Below are positions 9,476-16,695 of a stretch of DNA of 16,792 bases, one piece after another. The notes under the pieces were generated by a model, which saw nothing but the letters and a program-made list of their open reading frames with translations, was not told the origin of the DNA and did not search any database. Origin of the DNA: Dictyocoela muelleri. Lineage: Eukaryota; Microsporidia. The translations under genes and the position numbers were made by a program. The first letter of the stretch is position 1; each line of letters starts with the position of its first letter. Location: the NCBI GenBank assembly GCA_016256075.1, contig SDVU01000232.1:1-16792 (forward strand), read 5' to 3'.

Positions 9476-10330
9476 TTACAAAATATGAAAAGTTTCGTTT
9501 AAATTTTTGTCTCTATGCGAAAATATTAAGTGTTTCTGTGGAAAATCACGATTAATGCCATATAATGCGTATATTTTCTTTTTAGCAAGACTCCATAAAC
9601 CTTAAATAGTTTGAGTATACTTTCCAGTCAAAGAGTTCACAAAGTTTAAACTGTTATTTACAGTATAGTGAGAAAATCCCTTTTCACTGAGGCCTATATA
9701 AGATTTCCACATATCAGAAACCAAATCACCTCCTATCAATATGTGTTTTTTGAATGTTTTGTATAGTTTAACGTTTGTCCATTCTATGACTACATCAAAA
9801 AAACACCTATTTGTATCGACCTCAACGCATACAAAAATCCAAATCTGAGACTTTTTTCTCCCTTTATTGTATCTTCACTTGTAAAAGGCAATTCATCATT
9901 TTGAAATTTAGTATCAGACCCTTCAATTTTCATTTTACTCAATATAAAGTTCTTTAACATAACTTATTCGAATTTTCTTTTATAATGATTATATGTTGAT
10001 TGACTCATCTTTAATTCATAAATGACACTTTTAGGTACAATACATCATTAAGTATAAGATATGCGAATTTTATGAATTTTAGAAAATCAATCCTGCAATC
10101 AGAAAATTAACTATTATCGTAAATAGACCTTTTTGAATTACAAGGTTATTTATAACACCAGTTAAATCCACCTTTACATCTCTTTTTCGTTTTAAACTCA
10201 TTTTTCGCATACACTTAGAACATTTCATAATTTTTGGTATAAGACCCCAATCCTGTAACAAATTGATGTGTATATCCTTCTTTATGCAATATATGATCAA
10301 TTTGTCATATATAATCGCATCTAATGATTT
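9476..10330 (-). pseudogene. Merlin (IS1016/IS1595-like) transposase, broken, catalytic Glu lost
   Basis: A DDE transposase of the Merlin group (DDE_Tnp_IS1595/ISXO2-like fold), which would cut and rejoin the element's ends. From the N-terminus: LLQDWGLIPK, a zinc-ribbon half CSKCMRKMSLK (10079-10300), a first-Asp block FQNDELPF (Asp 9895-9897), NRCFFDVVIEW, a second-Asp block VSDMWKSYIGL (Asp 9713-9715), then HYTVNNSLNFVN and TGKYTQTI. The next residue should be the catalytic Glu of TQTIE but is TAA (9602-9604), 36 residues after the second Asp; the frame continues as GLWSLAKKK to a stop at 9476-9478. VNNS replaces the usual VNHS. The protein is split over several frames with several stops. 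I see no ATG at the expected start near 10300-10330. Confidence 0.88.
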
Positions 10331-10391
10331 TTTAGGCCTTAACTATGGGATGCTCTAAAAATAAATTAGTTTCGGCGTCAAAACCAATTTA

Positions 10392-10685
10392 TTTTACTCA
10401 GGGGTTCAGTAGACTTTCATAGATCTGAGCTTATGAAATAAAAAAAACATATTTGAGTTTCCCACTAAAAGTTACTATGGTTGGGCTATTTTCATATTCC
10501 TAAATCTAGATATATGTGTTATAGTGTGGTGAGAAACTTCTTTCCAACCACCTATAAGCTCTTATATGCTGATTATGGAATAGGGAAATAGCGAACCCAT
10601 AGTAACTTTTTGTGGGAAACTCAAATATGTTTTTGTTATTTCATAAGCTAAGTTCTATGAAAGTCTACTGAAACCCTGAGTAAAA
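10392..10685. repeat. Right terminal palindrome of Merlin-1
   Basis: The inner arm starts TTTTACTCAGG and the outer arm ends CCCTGAGTAAAA. Both match the arms of the left palindrome, for example GTAGACTTTCATAGA and GAGTTTCCCAC. Pairing is good in the outer two thirds and decays near the centre (about 10500-10570), so this palindrome is more diverged than the left one. The terminal tip ACCGAGAGCC follows at 10686-10695. Confidence 0.92.
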
Positions 10686-10703
10686 ACCGAGAGCCGTTAT
10701 TTT

Positions 10704-11147
10704 TTTTCTGTTTTTTTGAAAAAAAAACTATATGGGATTACTTATAAAAAGATTTAGGTACATTTTTATACATTTTTATTCAGCTTTTGGAGAAGAGTTT
10801 CTGGGTGTAAAATTCTGAGACGGAAAAATCCGAAATTTCGTCTCAGAAGGAATTTCGGCAAGCCCTCAAATGTAACACCGTCTCGAGAGCAATTCCTTCA
10901 AGTTATCTATATTCATTACCGTTACATCTCTAGTGATGTTCCCAGATTGTAAAATGACACAAACTCTTAAAAAATAATTTAATATCAATAATATGTACCT
11001 CTTAAAAATAGCTAATAAAAAATATATGTTTTTCACCACATTTTGACAGTTTTTCGTTCAATTTTGACATTTTATAAAACCCAACCCCAAATAAAAAACT
11101 AAAATATTAATAACAAGATAGAAAGCGCATTATAAAAGCTTATATAA
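10704..11147. other. Intergenic stretch with a cluster of overlapping stem-loops
   Basis: No gene is recognised. The section from about 10800 to 10900 is richer in G+C than its surroundings and packed with inverted repeats, described in the next entry. The rest is plain A+T-rich sequence. It could hold the right end of MULE-2, displaced by the Merlin insertion, but I see no matching terminal repeat that I trust. Confidence 0.5.
10815..10899. repeat. Overlapping inverted repeats that could form alternative hairpins
   Basis: Four perfect pairings share the same bases: CTGAGACG (10815-10822) with CGTCTCAG (10839-10846); CCGAAATT (10830-10837) with AATTTCGG (10851-10858); GAAGGAATT (10846-10854) with AATTCCTTC (10891-10899); and GAGACGG (10817-10823) with CCGTCTC (10879-10885). 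The first and second, and the first and fourth, exclude each other. This may be the decayed end of a foldback-type element or a regulatory RNA structure; the sequence alone does not decide. Confidence 0.75.
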
Positions 11148-11232
11148 ATGGGAATTGTTCGTCGGATTTATTATCAATTTTTAGTTTTTAGAGAACCGCT
11201 ATTTATAGCTAATAAAAAAAATATAAAAATCA

Positions 11233-12091
11233 TGAACATATTTAAAAAAGCAAAGAGATATCATAAGAGAAAAAAACTTGTCAGAGAAGAAAAAGATTTT
11301 ATGAGGAGAAAAGGATTTTCATAGGATAAAAGGCTTGTCAAGGTAATATAAATGAGCAAACAGATGATAGATTGATGGTTTTCACGTCTTGCATTTAAGA
11401 AAATAAAGTCTAATAATGACTTGAAAGAGGCGTGGTAGTAAGTCAAAGAACAACTATTTGATATTATGCTGATTTAATTATAGTATAAAGCTCATCAATA
11501 TCATGCCGAAAAGAATAAAACAGGCGAATTGCTTGAACTTGGCTCCAATATGTAAATCTTTTTATTAGATTATTGTCAATTATTGATGATTCGTTTTTTT
11601 TTATCGATGAGGTAGGATTCAATGTTTTGATAAGATCACAAAGATAAAGATCTCTGAAAAATAAACGTGCTTTTTAAAAATTGTTTCTTCTATGGGAGAT
11701 CGAAATATATCTGTTTGCTGTGCCAGGAACGAAGGGATTTTTAAATATTTTACATAAACAAATTGTATAATACACGGAGTTTTCTGGTGTATATACGGTT
11801 AATAATTGGAAGAATACCATCTTTGGATATTTTCAGGGGTAATTTTTGGCATGGACAATGTTGGATTTTATAAAAATATTGTGAAAAAAAGAATAAATCG
11901 AAATATAATGACATAGTTTCCTATTTTTGCCATCTCATTCTTCATTTATAAACCATATAGAGAAACTAATATCTAAATGGAAACAATTTATACGTTGTTC
12001 GAGAACTGAAGGCAAAGATCAGTTAAATGAAAATATTGAGAATAGTTATTGCCTCATTTCATCTGATAACAGTAATATTTTAGACATATAA
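11233..12091 (+). pseudogene. Tc1-type (IS630/DDE_3) transposase, decayed (Tc1-1)
   Basis: A DDE_3 transposase of the IS630/Tc1/mariner superfamily. The C-terminal two thirds are recognisable: FFFIDEVGFNV with the first Asp at 11606-11608; RNISVCCARNEGIFKYF near 11700; GMDNVGFYKNIV with the second Asp at 11854-11856; and FLPSHSSFINHIEKLISKWK with the catalytic Glu at 11960-11962, about 34-35 residues after the second Asp as in Tc1 relatives. The frame ends at 12089-12091. The pieces lie in different frames with several stops, but all three catalytic residues survive. The N-terminal DNA-binding part is not recognisable. The ATG at 11233 gives about the expected length and begins a basic stretch, which also belongs to a 58-codon frame opening at 11148; this start is an inference. 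No terminal repeats or TA duplication were identified. Confidence 0.8.
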
Positions 12092-12200
12092 TTGGGTTTT
12101 TACTTATTCGCATAAGAAATAAGCCGGTTATTAATGAATAAAGGAAGCATTTTTATTTATCTTCTCATTTTTTAATTTTTTTTTCTTCTAAAATTAACAA

Positions 12201-12263
12201 ATGTCAAAATTGATTAACAAAAAGCCAACTTTGATTGACGAAATGCCAACTTTGATTGACGAA
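12201..12263 (+). repeat. Three codon-phased 21-bp repeats opening a 33-codon frame
   Basis: Three 21-bp copies in perfect register: a diverged first copy (12201-12221) and two nearly identical ones built on CCAACTTTGATTGACGAA. The length is seven codons, and from the ATG at 12201 they read as a heptapeptide repeat (PTLIDEM twice). The frame then enters the 8-bp satellite and stops at 12300-12302. It is probably a chance consequence of repeat growth; I claim no product. Confidence 0.85.
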
Positions 12264-12268
12264 ATGGC

Positions 12269-12500
12269 AAAATCTCAAAATCTCAAAATCTCAAAATCTT
12301 AAAATCTCAAAATCTCAAAATCTCAAAATCTCAAAATCTCAAAATCTCAAAATCTCAAAATCTCAAAATCTCAAAATCTCATAATCTCAAAATCTCAAAA
12401 TCTCAAAATCTCAAAATCTCAAAATCTCAAAATCTCAAAATCTTAAAATTTCGAAATCTCAAAATCTCAAAATCTCAAAATCTCAAAATCTCAAAATCTC
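12269..12500. repeat. Satellite, 29 units of the 8-mer AAAATCTC
   Basis: Exactly 29 units of 8 bp with substitutions in a few units (AAAATCTT twice, ATAATCTC, AAAATTTC, GAAATCTC) and no indel at all. The plus strand of the perfect repeat has no stop codon in any frame, because 8 and 3 share no factor and every frame gives the same octapeptide, KISKSQNL. The minus strand contains TGA in every round. All copies lie head to tail with no spacers, so this is not a CRISPR array. Confidence 0.98.
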
Positions 12501-12520
12501 AAAATATGATGAAAACCCCT

Positions 12521-12872
12521 GATCTGGTATCAAATTCTCCCGAGATTATCTAGTATCAAATTTTCCCCCATTAATAAATTAAGCATAAAAAATATTGAAA
12601 TTTAAAATAATAAATAAAAATCAAATTTTAATTAAATTATGACCAAGTTTAATATTTTTTTCAGAATAAGAATTCCAAATGTTATAATAATAACATAGTT
12701 AAATTATACAAATATTTTTTTTGGTTTTCAAAAGAATTAATAGGCTAAATAGCAAAAAATTTTTATTTATAAAAGTAACTCACCCTGGTAGTCATTAATT
12801 TTTTCAATTAAAGTCTTAACATAAATCTGATCTAGTCTCAAATTCCCCCCGGGAAAATTTGATACAAGATCC
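12521..12872. mobile_element. MITE, 352 bp, with a 9-bp target duplication
   Basis: The left end GATCTGGTATCAAATTC and the reverse complement of the right end GGATCTTGTATCAAATT form terminal inverted repeats of about 22 bp. They are bracketed by the direct duplication AAAACCCCT (12512-12520 and 12873-12881). A 9-bp duplication fits MULE or Merlin families and not Tc1 (TA). The left end holds a second direct copy of the motif (ATCTAGTATCAAATTTTCCC, about 12549-12568). The right end is a palindrome (12829-12872). The A+T-rich interior has no gene, so the element would depend on a transposase supplied elsewhere. Confidence 0.8.
12829..12872. repeat. Palindromic right end of the MITE
   Basis: GATCTAGTCTCAAATT is followed, after a C/G-rich centre CCCCCCGGG, by AAAATTTGATACAAGATC. 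The two halves are reverse complements with a few mismatches. The first half is also a direct repeat of the left end of the MITE. Confidence 0.85.
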
Positions 12873-12974
12873 AAAACCCCTGTAAGGTTAATCTTTTAAA
12901 AAATTTAATTCTTTGTAAACAAGATTAATTATATATATTACATGTGGACAATATCTATATTTAGTACTAGTACC

Positions 12975-13265
12975 AGAACATGGGACCAAATTCGGAAGCA
13001 CTGGTGAGAGCGCTTATAAAAACTGAATCGACAGAAGTCTTTAACTAATAAATATCATTGTCTTTCTTAATATATCATATATCCAAAAAAGGATGGGTGT
13101 AAAGAAAAAAAAATTTCTTCGTAAAATATTTTTTATCTTTACACCCATCTTTTTTTAGATATATGATATATTAGGAAAGTCAATGATATTTATTAGTAAA
13201 AGACAATGCCGATTCAGTTTTTATAAGCGCGCTCACCAGTGCTTAAGAATTTGGTTCCATGTTCT
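12975..13265. repeat. Left terminal palindrome of Merlin-2
   Basis: The outer arm from 12975 (AGAACATGGGACCAAATT) and the inner arm ending at 13265 (AATTTGGTTCCATGTTCT) pair along about 130 bp with few mismatches, down to GATGGGTGTAAAGA (13092-13105) against TCTTTACACCCATC (13136-13149) around an A+T-rich spacer of about 30 bases. The inner arm lacks the terminal AGTACTAGTACC. Confidence 0.97.
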
Positions 13266-13377
13266 TTCATTTTATAACTTTTTTTTATTTTCAATTTTTT
13301 TATTAAAAAAATAAAATTAAATCCCTTATGTCTAATTTAAAAAATATCGAGAAAATAACTCTGATTTTTTTTTCTAA

Positions 13378-14121
13378 TATTTTAGAGATGATTTAATATG
13401 CAAACGGCTATTATTTCGAAGTGGGTTCCTCTTGGAATCAAAGAAATGTATCCGTTGTAGAAAACTAATTTCGATGACTGGAACTATAAAAGATGATTAC
13501 GTGGGTTTTAAATATCAATGTAGAGCAAAAAATTATCCAATGTATAAGAAAATTCTATATATGTCAAAATTTAGTTACAAGACATTTCTTTTATTTTTAC
13601 ATTGTTATTATTTCAATAATTGTTCAGTAAAGATATTATTAATACACATAAATATAAACCGCAAAACTATCTTCATATTTAAAAAAATAGAAAATATAAT
13701 TTGCCGTTTATATGATAAATCAATTGAGAAATTAGGAGGTGAAAGGAAAGTGTTTGAAATAGATGAAACATTTATTGCGAAACGTGAGTACAATAGAGAC
13801 AGAAAAATTGGACAGATTTGGGTTTTTGGCATAGAGAAGAGGGTTAGCGGGAAATTTCATCTTAAAGTGATAAAGGATAAAACTTAAGAAACATTTCAAC
13901 AAATCATACAAAAATATGCCGATGAATCATCTATAATAATGACTGATGAACATAAAAGTTATGGTAGTCTAAAATCAATCAGTTATAAGCATTATATAAT
14001 TAAACACAAAGAGAATTTCGTTGATCCAAAAAATAAAAATACCCACACCCAAACGATCGAATCTCTTTGAAATATTTTTAAAAAAGAAAAAACATTATGA
14101 ATACGGAATTACGTGGAATAA
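13378..14121 (+). pseudogene. Merlin (IS1016/IS1595-like) transposase, triad intact, three internal stops
   Basis: A Merlin-type DDE transposase in one continuous frame with no frameshift. Domains in order: LLFRSGFLLE, a zinc ribbon (KKCIRCRK, with a third Cys in YQCRAK), a helical region, KVFEIDETFIAKREYNR with the first Asp at 13762-13764, IGQIWVFGIEKR, IIMTDEHKSYG with the second Asp at 13945-13947, and HTQTIESL with the catalytic Glu at 14059-14061, 37 residues on. The stops are TAA 13885-13887, TGA 14068-14070 (at the position of the conserved Trp of IESLW) and TGA 14098-14100; the frame ends at 14119-14121. HKENFVDP stands where most relatives have VNHS. No ATG precedes the recognisable start; the frame opens after a stop at 13375-13377. 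This is the best-preserved transposase in the window. Confidence 0.93.
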
Positions 14122-14287
14122 TATTAACAATACTGCAATTTTTTTTCATTTTTTAGAAATATTGATTTATAATATGAGTAATTTATTAAAAATATTAGAT
14201 TTTTTTTTATTTTTTTGTAGGCCATTCCAAAATGTAAAAATTTCAGCTTTTAATTTAAAATGTACATTTTTGAGTAATTTTTTTTAT

Positions 14288-14556
14288 TTAAATTTGGAAG
14301 CACTGGTGAGAGCTAATGAGAAACTGAATCGGTAGAAGTCTCTAACTAATAAATATCATTGTCGTTCCTAATATATCATAATTCCAAAAAAGAATGGGTG
14401 TAAAGATAAAAAAAATATTTTTTTCGAAAAATATTTTTTATATTTCCAGATATCCTTTTTTGGAATTATGATATATTAGGAACGACAATGATATTTATTA
14501 GTTAAAGACATCTGCCCATTCAGTTTTTAATTAGCTCTCGCAGTGCTTCCAAATTT
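14288..14556. repeat. Right terminal palindrome of Merlin-2
   Basis: The inner arm starts with AAATTTGGAAGCACTGG (from 14290) and the outer arm ends with CAGTGCTTCCAAATTT (to 14556). The arms match those of the left palindrome, including ACTAATAAATATCATTGTC and TAATATATCAT. The centre (about 14410-14445) is an A/T palindrome. The tip beyond the palindrome (14557-14581) pairs only with the left outer end of the element. Confidence 0.95.
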
Positions 14557-14589
14557 GGTTCCATATTCGGGTACCAGTACCCTATATTT

Positions 14590-15500
14590 GCATAAACCAA
14601 GGGGTTTATCGAATCTTGTCTAAGATATTTGGTTCTAAGTGTTTAACTATTATGTCAATACAAGCTACACAGTGTCTTAGCTGTATACGCGGTTTTTATT
14701 ATAAATGAATCAGCATAATAGAGTAATTATAGACCCTTTCAGGATCTTTTAGTTTCACTAATTTTATAACAAGTTAAACTGCGCCCTACCCTATTCCTCT
14801 AGGAAAGTTACAACTGCTTCATTTTCATATTATACCATGACCTAATAATCAAGGCCATACTGGATCAATTGTATAATAATAATAGTTATTTGCGGCTTAA
14901 TATCATTTCCAATTATTTAATAAAATGACTTCATCGGGAGTTGGACTTCGATACTTAAATATTACATTAAATAATATAAAACACTGAGATATCTGGCTAA
15001 GATTATTAAAAATTTTATGAAATGCTAATCAACTTAAATTATATTTTACAAAAACGATGATTATTAAATTTTGAAATAAAGGCATAACTTTCTATTTGTT
15101 ATAAAATTATGAATGACTGCAAAATTTCATTTCTAGATATCATTGTTATTGACGTGTCGCAGAAGTGCGCCTAAAACGGGGATAATATTCTATAATACTC
15201 CTTGCTTCTTTGTTGCTCGCAACTATTGAGACACATTTATTCTTATCATTTTTTCAGACGTTCTTCAACATTTATTTCATATTTAAAAGATTTATGGTTT
15301 GAATGGTTTTATGAAACATCGTGCTTCTTATTTACTAATTTATTTTATGTCCAAAAATGATTAATTAAAAAGTAATTAAGTGATTAAATATCTTTCAATT
15401 AATTAACTTTTTTTAAATACAACGATTAATAACATTTAATTAAACATAACATATTCTTGGTGGCATCAGCAATACCGCAATTATGAATACAGACCCATTA
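14590..15500. other. A+T-rich stretch without a recognisable gene
   Basis: I find no coding region, RNA gene or element here. Small inverted repeats such as ATAAACC/GGTTTAT (14592-14608) and GTTGC/GCAAC (15214-15225) are of a size expected by chance. The left end of the Tc1-type element that follows may lie in this stretch, but its terminal repeat could not be identified. Confidence 0.6.
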
Positions 15501-15641
15501 ATTATTATTGACTACTTTTTTCATTATTATTGACTACTTTTTTTATTATTATTATTGACTACTTTTTTCATTATTATTGACTATTTCTTCATTATTATTG
15601 ACACTTTCTTCATTATTATTGACTATATTATTCATTATTAT
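15501..15641. repeat. Tandem array, unit about 21 bp, about 6.5 copies
   Basis: Repeated units of the type CATTATTATTGACTACTTTTT, with the second half drifting to TATTTCTT, ACTTTCTT and TATATTA in later copies, and one copy expanded by extra ATT triplets. The array ends about 75 bp before the ATG of the Tc1-type transposase at 15718. Confidence 0.9.
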
Positions 15642-15717
15642 CAAATATTTTTTTTAAAAAATATTACTATGCCCTTAAAATAATATTTACTATCGAGGCG
15701 GAAACGATGAGTTTTTA

Positions 15718-16695
15718 ATGGAAGATGTTTTAAATGAGAAACCTGAGGATAATAAAAATGTCGTACGAAAGAAAAAACAGGATGTTAATAAAAGTACAGT
15801 AGAATGTTTTTTGGGTTTTTTAGATAATATATACAGCCTAAAAAATATGCAGTCTGTTCTTAATCTTTCCGAGAGTTCTATAAGGAGACTGTATAACGAA
15901 TATACTTTAGGAAATATATCAGACATTACAAAATTCAGGACAGCAGTGGAAAATAAATCAGCATCTAGAATGGATTTTGCTTCTGTATAGAATTTATTAG
16001 CATATTCGATAATTATTAACCTTTGCATATCTTTAAAAGCACTAAGTAGAGACTTCTTAATAATTCTGCTGGATCATATTCTTTGTATACTGTTTCTCGT
16101 ATTATAAAAAAATAAATTATACGAGGATGACACTAACATTAGTGCCAGTAAACAGAAACATCAATGAAAATAAAACTACAAGAGTTCAGTAAGCAACATC
16201 ATTATTAAATATAAATGTCAATAAAATGATATTTTTAGATAAGACGGGTTTCAATTTGCATTCATACCAAAGGTTTGGCTAACCACGAAAAATTATAAAT
16301 GCTTTATTAATGTTCCTAATTCAAGGGGTATAAATATATCAGTCTTATATGCTATTAAGAACGATTATATACTCGCATTTAAAGCTAATGTAGGAAGTTT
16401 AAATCTACGGATTTAAAAGATTTTATTGAAACACAACTTTTAATCTTAGATCAAAATGATATGAAGTATATCATCATGTATAATGCTTCTATACATAGAA
16501 CTGCTTAAGTAAGAGAATCATTAGCTCGGTGAATTTTATCCCCAAATTATCACTCCTTATTCACCACAACTAAATCCAATAGAGGAATTCTTTTTGACTT
16601 TTAAGTCTAGAGTTAAACAACTGAATAATTCATCTAATAGCAATGAACTTATTGACGTAATTAACAGTGTTCTTTTAAGTGGAGCTTTCAGGTAA
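15718..16695 (+). pseudogene. Tc1-type (IS630/DDE_3) transposase, broken (Tc1-2)
   Basis: A DDE_3 transposase with a better-preserved N-terminus than Tc1-1. From the ATG at 15718: a charged leader, then a helix-turn-helix segment (LDNIYSLKNMQSVLNLSES); the frame hits TAG at 15988-15990 and continues recognisably. A second helix-turn-helix remnant is YTVSRIIKK. The core shows IFLDKTGFNLHSYQRFG (Asp 16238-16240; the following Glu is Lys), SRGINISVLYAIKNDYI, then IIMYNASIHRTA, where Tyr replaces the second catalytic Asp (16479-16481), and TPYSPQLNPIEEFF with Glu at 16582-16584. The last two positions lie about 34 residues apart, as in Tc1. The stop is at 16693-16695. Total length is a multiple of three (about 325 codons), but the frame shifts and returns inside. 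It is surely inactive. Terminal repeats were not found; the right end may lie beyond the window. Confidence 0.88.

Larger units (their letters stand above)
9115..10695 (-). mobile_element. Merlin DNA transposon with palindromic ends (Merlin-1)
   Basis: A 1581-bp element with ends GGCACTCGG (9115-9123) and CCGAGAGCC (10687-10695), flanked by a perfect 8-bp duplication GTTATTTT (9107-9114 and 10696-10703). Eight- to nine-base duplications are typical of Merlin. The inside holds a broken Merlin transposase on the minus strand. Each end is a long palindrome (9125-9410 and 10392-10685) lying just inside the 10-bp tip, so one arm of about 130-145 bp is present four times in alternating orientation. 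The inner arms lack the tip. The element sits 15 bp after the last codon of MULE-2. Confidence 0.93.
12963..14581 (+). mobile_element. Merlin DNA transposon with palindromic ends (Merlin-2)
   Basis: A 1619-bp element whose ends read AGTACTAGTACC (12963-12974) and, as reverse complement of the right end, GGTACTGGTACC (14570-14581). It is flanked by a perfect 8-bp duplication CTATATTT (12955-12962 and 14582-14589). It carries a plus-strand Merlin transposase in a single frame. As in Merlin-1, each end is a long palindrome just inside a short tip (12975-13265 and about 14288-14556), giving four copies of one arm of about 130 bp. The arm sequence is unrelated to that of Merlin-1, so these are two families with the same architecture. 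Confidence 0.95.

Noticed and set aside
10079-10300. Independent small zinc-finger gene on the minus strand
   Set aside because: CSKCMRKM preceded by LLQDWGLIPK fits the N-terminal zinc ribbon of the Merlin-1 transposase, and the rest of that protein follows downstream.
9115-10695. Bacterial insertion sequence of the IS1595 family
   Set aside because: The transposase is of that superfamily, but the surroundings (Ty3/gypsy, FLYWCH-MULE, Tc1-type elements) are eukaryotic, where the related elements are called Merlin.
12269-12500. CRISPR-like array
   Set aside because: The units follow each other with no spacers, and the unit is only 8 bp. It is a simple satellite. The same holds for the arrays at 1494-1633 and 15501-15641.
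13608-13832. Minus-strand open frame of 74 codons
   Set aside because: It is antisense to the Merlin-2 transposase, where the IDE block lies.
14021-14335. Plus-strand open frame of 104 codons after the Merlin-2 transposase
   Set aside because: It runs in another frame through the transposase end and into the terminal palindrome, and is rich in Phe from T runs.
14620-14650. tRNA gene suggested by GGTTCTAAG resembling a T-loop
   Set aside because: No acceptor, D or anticodon stems could be paired around it.
15690-16028. Minus-strand open frame of 112 codons
   Set aside because: It is antisense to the N-terminal helix-turn-helix region of Tc1-2, which is the better match.
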